Shown one piece after another: positions 59,716 to 64,000 of a DNA stretch of 64,000 nucleotides. The notes below the pieces were generated by a model that searched no databases, was not told the DNA's origin, and saw nothing but the letters and a program-made list of their open reading frames with translations. Origin of the DNA: Topomyia yanbarensis. Lineage: Eukaryota > Arthropoda > Insecta > Diptera > Culicidae. The translations under genes and the position numbers were made by a program. The first letter of the stretch is position 1; the number at the start of each line of letters is the position of its first letter. The stretch spans positions 185,919,872 through 185,983,871 of the forward strand of contig NC_080672.1 of assembly GCF_030247195.1 (NCBI RefSeq), read 5' to 3'.

Positions 59716-59791
59716 ATGGTTCAAGATTTCAAAATATTCAGTTTGTTTATACTAATTTCCGAATCCATAAGTTAAATAAAAAACCTGTTTT

Positions 59792-59842
59792 AATAACAAA
59801 ATGAAATTATTCAGCTCATGTTCTAAAAAATGAAGAAGTTTT
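59792..59842. repeat. 51 bp direct repeat, right
   Basis: Exact copy of 57000-57050. It continues into AATGTAGAATACATTT, presumably the original flank. Confidence 0.85.
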
Positions 59843-60239
59843 AATGTAGAATACATTTAAGGTTTCAATATAGGGGTCCCGTTTCAAAATATCGGCTGCG
59901 GCGCCGCGTCAGATTTTGAACGTTAATAACTTTTATCATACTTAACAGAATGATTTGATTTTTAGGCCAATTTGTTGCAAATATGTTCCTCTATGCTGTA
60001 TTAAAATTTGAAGTATGTATAACATGTACTAATAACAAAAAAAATGTGTTTTGAAAAATCTTTCGAAAACGACTCAGAAAAGTGAAAATTTTCAGCCCAT
60101 CCCGCACAGAGCCGTCGTTATGGTAGACCAACCGAACAATAAAATAATGAAAAGTTTATATATAGGTCCACTACATGTTTGTTCGTATGGTTATTCGCAT
60201 TGGGTTGCTTGACGAGAGCACTTGGTGGGGGAAAGACGT
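59843..60239. other. No recognised gene
   Basis: Contains the inverted motif GGGGTCCCGTTTCAAAAT near 59878. Confidence 0.35.
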
Positions 60240-60404
60240 CATACTCCTTTGGTTAGGCCATTAGAAGCCGGACGGAAAGGAAAGGCTCATGCACGGCACG
60301 AGAACGAGGGAGAAAGCGATAGTAGTGCATATTAGCGCGATTATATTAATATCTGTCGGTCGGTTTTTCTCATCATTCGTATTCGTTCAAGTTCAAGCAC
60401 TAGC

Positions 60405-60740
60405 AAGCAGCCAGTCCACCGAAGAAAAGCAGTCGGCGATGACGACGGCGGAAAAAGTGCCCCAGCTACTGGTGACTCATCGCAACCCGATCAGGAACTG
60501 TCGCCCTGCAAGAATTTCGCCCCAACTAAAGGGCAACAGAGTAGGCTATCGTTCCAGCGTCTGGGGAGATTGTGCAGGACTGCAAAGTCGAGCTACGCTT
60601 ACAAAGCTCAGTCGTAATGATGCCCCGAGAAGCCAACGATGCCTACTTGGTCGGTTTGTTCGAGAATGCAAAATAGTGCTTTGTGGCTCACCGTGTCCGC
60701 GGGGAGTGCGTCTGAATTATGCTCCCGCAATAAAACAATA
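60405..60740 (+). pseudogene. Histone H3 relic, copy 2
   Basis: Scrambled frames follow the H3 order: TGGTGACTCATC..region for KSAPATG, TVALREI-like, [38 protein letters not shown]. Many indels and stops. A stem-loop follows at 60744. Confidence 0.8.
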
Positions 60741-60743
60741 AAC

Positions 60744-60759
60744 GGTTCTTTACAGGACC
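60744..60759 (+). terminator. Histone stem-loop (H3 copy 2)
   Basis: GGTTCTTTACAGGACC: stem intact apart from one wobble, loop changed from TTTC to TTAC. Confidence 0.75.
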
Positions 60760-61369
60760 AATTAATTGTGTTCTAATAAGAGTTAAACTGAAATTTACAT
60801 TTTATGGTGTATAACAAATAATTTTCAGAAAGCAATATAAGAAATACGATGTGTGGAAAGAAAGAAAGAGAATTTAAATTATCTTCTCTCGCTCGTTTTC
60901 GTGCACTGCTTTTCCATTCCTTTCTGCTGCTACTACCATCATAACTAAAACGAATGTGCGTGTTCCCTCACCATCTCATGGCCAGTGTTGCCAAAATTGC
61001 ATGTCGCTATAACAATTTGAATTATTTTATTGATCCTCTCTAGTATTGATAAAATATAGAACATGCAAAGTACACTAGTCGCATGCTTTTATTCGAACTT
61101 TTTGGCAGCCTCCGTTGATTAACTGCATAAATCGATTTGTTTGTGCAGCTCCTTGCTAGTAGCAAACTAAATAGCCTTTATCAGCGCTAACAAATAAAAC
61201 AAAAGAATTTAAATTTGTGAAAATCTTCTCCTTCCTTCTTTTCAAATCTGCAACATTCTTTGAAAATATTGTTGGAATGTTGTTATTGAAAAACTGAACA
61301 TGCAAGTTTGCTAGCACTGGCCACTAGATTGAAGGCGATGGAAAGACAGAATATTCGTTTTGGTTATGC
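60760..61369 (+). other. H3 unit spacer
   Basis: Spacer of the decayed H3 unit. It includes CAACATTCTTTGAAAATATT at 61250, also found upstream of the H3 relic at 12.8 kb. Confidence 0.5.
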
Positions 61370-61499
61370 TAGTATTGGTAGCCGAACGGAAAGGAAAGGC
61401 ACAGGAATGGCACGAAAACGAGCGGGAGAGCGATAGTAGTGCTTTCTCGTGTTTTCATATATGAATATTGGTCGGTCGGTTTTTCTCATCATTCGTATT

Positions 61500-61810
61500 C
61501 GTTTAAGCACTAGCAAGCAGCCAGTCCACCGGAGGAAAGCAGTTGGCGATGATGACGGTCCGCAAAAGTGCCCCAGCTACTGGTGGCCCATCGCAACCAA
61601 CTACCGATCAGGAACTGTCGCCATGCTAGTATTTCGCCCCAACTAAAGGGCAACGGAGCAACTAATCCGCTGGCTAACATTCCAGCGTCTGGTTCGTAAG
61701 GTTGTGTATTACTTCAAAGTCGAGCTACGCTTACAAAACTCAGCCGTAATGAAGCCAGTGATGCCTACTTGGTCGGTTTGTGGGAGTGGGCGTAAATTAC
61801 AATAAAAGCA
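61500..61810 (+). pseudogene. Histone H3 relic, copy 3
   Basis: RKSAPATGG, then after shifts LIRWLTFQRLVRK, YFKVELRLQNSAVM and SDAYLVGL. The reading frame breaks several times and the C-terminus is lost. A perfect stem-loop follows. Confidence 0.85.
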
Positions 61811-61812
61811 AC

Positions 61813-61828
61813 GGTTCTTTTCAGGACC
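61813..61828 (+). terminator. Histone stem-loop (H3 copy 3)
   Basis: GGTTCTTTTCAGGACC, the canonical histone form (one G-U pair), followed by GTGAGAGTTAA as a possible downstream element. Confidence 0.9.
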
Positions 61829-62154
61829 AATCAATTGTGTTCTAGTGAGAGTTAAACTGAAACTTTTATTTTAAGGTGTGTAGCAAATTTTCAACAAGCA
61901 ACATAATACGTTGGGTGGAAAGAAGTAGCTTGCACACGGAACAAAAATTTAAATTATCCTCTCGCTCGTTTCGTGCACTGCTTTTCCATTCCTTTCTACT
62001 GTTATTATCAGTATTACCAAAACGAATGTGTTGTTGCATGTGTTTAAGAGAAACGTTGAAGTCGCATGCTTCTATTCAAGCTTTTTGGCAGCCCCCGTGA
62101 ACTAACTGCATTAAATGATTTTTTGTGCAGCTCCGTGCTAGTAGCAAACAAAAT

Positions 62155-62345
62155 GGCCCTACCAGTGTCTGATTCGTGAGATTGTGCAGGATTTCAAAGT
62201 CGAGCTAAGCTTATAAAGTTCAGCCGTAATGGTACCCGAAGAAGCCAGTCTTGTCGTTTTGTTCGAGGCTACAAAACAGTTCGCCAGGCACGTAACTATC
62301 ATGCCAAAAATATCCAACGATCCAGCGCATCACCATCAACACAAA
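62155..62345 (+). pseudogene. Histone H3 relic, copy 4 (C-terminal)
   Basis: CLIREIVQDFKVELSL, a stop, SSAVMVPEEAS, VVLFEAT and HVTIMPKI match the second half of H3. The N-terminal half is absent. Confidence 0.85.
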
Positions 62346-62358
62346 CGCCGATACCAAA

Positions 62359-62374
62359 GGTTCTTTTCAGAACC
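62359..62374 (+). terminator. Histone stem-loop (H3 copy 4)
   Basis: GGTTCTTTTCAGAACC, a perfect 6 bp stem with TTTC loop. Confidence 0.9.
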
Positions 62375-62469
62375 ACCATTATTACCACAGAGAATTATTT
62401 GAAAATTTCCCATTCAAACGTGATTCTGTTGAATATTATTAGATTTAAATTAACGTCTCGAATTGAAAT

Positions 62470-62518
62470 CACGACGCTCCGGTTATGTGATAGACATTAC
62501 CCACCCATCTTTTTTTTT
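62470..62518 (+). promoter_or_regulatory. Histone-associated downstream motif, copy 2
   Basis: CTCCGGTTATGTGATAGACA then TTACCCACCCATCTTTTTTT, about 100 bp after the stem-loop at 62359. Confidence 0.5.
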
Positions 62519-62824
62519 ATTGTGACCACGACACCCCATTTCAATATTTCTGAATGAACAGAAGGTCGAGTTTGGAAAGTTTGTAACTTTCATTGTACTT
62601 AACCAAATTACACAATGTTCGCACTAATGATTCAGAAATATGATCAGGAATCTTCTGTTAGATTTGTAAGTATGTATAATTTACATGAATAAAGAAAAAT
62701 TGATTTTCAGGAATCAATTATTATCTGTTCTTCCATTGGCCAGTACTACGCGACTTCCTCATGCTAACAATTAATTTCATCGTTAGCCATCTCCCTCACC
62801 AAGGCCAACAACGCCAACAAAACC

Positions 62825-62840
62825 GGTCCTTTTCAGGACC
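62825..62840 (+). terminator. Orphan histone stem-loop
   Basis: GGTCCTTTTCAGGACC, a perfect stem, followed by TGTAAAGAATAATT. The preceding 100 bp are too decayed to say which histone gene it served. Confidence 0.85.
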
Positions 62841-62956
62841 ACCATCATTTTTGTAAAGAATAATTTGAAATATTCCTCGCCCAAATCAGCTTTTGTCCGA
62901 AAATCCTAATGAGTATCAACATATTTGAAGAACGTGTTCCTTATGTATTCTACATC

Positions 62957-62994
62957 TCTCCGGTTATGTCGCAGACATTACCCACCCATCTTTT
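62957..62994 (+). promoter_or_regulatory. Histone-associated downstream motif, copy 3
   Basis: CTCCGGTTATGTCGCAGACA then TTACCCACCCATCTTTT, about 120 bp after the orphan stem-loop. The 2.74 kb repeat family begins at the very next base. Confidence 0.5.
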
Positions 62995-64000
62995 CTCCTT
63001 CATCGTTAAGGGTTAAGTTGGAACTCAAAAAAACTCAACTGTTGAAAATATCTGTGCAAAATTTTATCCAGATCGGAGAACTAGATTTGAGACTATAGCC
63101 GTTCGCAACGCGCTGGTTCTTTCGCTAATGAAGTTAACACAAAACTTTAAAATTATCTCGGAACTAAGTTTCTTGAAAAGTACCGTTGCGGTGAACGTGA
63201 TATCTCAAAAACTATTCATCCGATTTTCATATTTTTTTTTTGAATTGTTTGTATTTACACGTGTACTTCAACGGTTACTTTTTCATCCAAAAATTATCAA
63301 TTCTTTGCAATGAATTTTTGTTTAAAATTGTGAACACCACAAAATTCAATTTTTTGATCATCATGATTTTATTGGGAAACCGCTCCGTTTAAGTACACCA
63401 TAATACATTTTTCTTCAATAATCATTTTACTTTTTTGATTTCAGTTGGGCGGTTCGGCTTGGAGAGCGTTCACCGCAAATTTGCCAAAAACACACTTCGA
63501 TGATGGGAACCCCGCCAATCGTGAATATTTTTGTTTCTTGAACTTATTTTTTCGAACTTCGATAATACTACCAACGCCTTTTCAATTAAAATTTGCATAA
63601 AGCACTTTAAAAAATATCGCGAACTTAGCTCACTTTTTCGCCACAACTTTGTATATAACCCCTTAATTGAGGTATATTTCAGTCCCTAGAGTGGCTCAGC
63701 TTGTTAAACAAAGCCTACGTAACCTCCATCCCCACGTTAAAACACACAAAATTCACATCAGATTTAGAAACCATTTTGTAAGTTTCTATCACAGGGTCTC
63801 TATAAAGTAGCCTTGCTTTATTGGTATTATTGAAATATCTCATGAAGTATTCAGACTTCCGTATGAATCTTTTGCACCATCTTTCCAACATGGTTCTATA
63901 TATTTAGAAAGTAAAAACCTATTTTAATCCACCTAGCGGTGCAATTGTGCCTTCCTCAATCATGAATCACGAGAATGTGTGCGTTGTTTATATTTATTAA
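62995..64000. mobile_element. 2.74 kb repeat element, copy B (runs off the window)
   Basis: Starts CTCCTTCATCGTTAAGGGTT and follows copy A (57051 onward) for all 1,006 bases, with only a few single-base differences (for example one extra T near 63240 and C for T at 63954). It includes the start of the CCTRTTTTAATCC family at 63918. Confidence 0.85.

Larger units (their letters stand above)
57051..59791. mobile_element. 2.74 kb repeat element, copy A
   Basis: Starts CTCCTTCATCGTTAAGGGTT. An almost identical copy starts at 62995 with the same first base but a different left flank, which defines this terminus. The first 0.9 kb are non-coding; the rest (57968-59715) is a copy of the family that splits the H2A relic. 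No ORF supports an encoded protein. Confidence 0.7.
60240..62860 (+). repeat. Decayed tandem histone H3 units
   Basis: Three or four diverged units spaced about 0.6-1.1 kb. Shared landmarks are AACGGAAAGGAAAGGC (60270, 61384), GTCGGTCGGTTTTTCTCATC (60355, 61471), CTCGCTCGTTTTCGTGCACT (60888 and, in variant form, 61964), CTTTTTGGCAGCC (61098, 62079), H3-like frames and histone stem-loops. The sense is plus in all units. Confidence 0.8.

Overview
The window looks like a TE-dense segment of an insect nuclear genome, most likely a culicine (Aedes-like) mosquito. The evidence is animal histone relics with metazoan histone 3' stem-loops, insect-type LINEs (CR1, I/LOA and R1 groups), an env-bearing gypsy-type provirus, many MITEs, and no bacterial or phage features. 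I see no intact single-copy host gene. Nearly everything is mobile DNA or a decayed gene copy.

Layout. 1-618: broken glycogen branching enzyme fragment. 742-5836: a CR1-type LINE with long open frames, apparently inside an older inverted-repeat element. 5.9-11.1 kb: MITEs and nested inverted-repeat elements. 11.6-21.4 kb: two relic histone clusters (H2B<>H2A, H3, H4). The second H2A is split by a 5.3 kb insertion, which itself carries a 4 kb DNA transposon with about 735 bp inverted repeats and a decayed transposase. 22-24 kb: minisatellite and small MITEs. 24.05-30.2 kb: an I/LOA-type LINE on the minus strand, broken by a hAT-type MITE and a (TA)110 array, with 197 bp tandem units upstream. 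31.1-40.2 kb: a large foldback (arms about 1.2 kb) whose right arm received a 464 bp hAT MITE and a 5.5 kb hAT-type element. Both insertions have 8 bp target duplications, and the left arm preserves the matching empty sites. 42.7-46.2 kb: 5'-truncated, dead R1-type LINE. 46.4-53.7 kb: an errantivirus-like provirus (gag, pro, pol, env, about 98% identical LTRs) inserted into a TA microsatellite. 54-57 kb: a decayed repeat and an I/LOA fragment. 57.05-59.8 kb and 62.995 kb to the end: two near-identical copies of one repeat, the first bounded by an exact 51 bp direct repeat. 60.2-62.9 kb: decayed tandem histone H3 units with several perfect stem-loops.

How the parts relate. The region reads as a stack of insertions into an old block of degenerate histone repeats and other repeats. 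The order of events can be read from the nesting and target duplications. The elements that kept most coding capacity are the CR1 LINE and the env-bearing provirus; both still carry visible breaks or an odd start arrangement.
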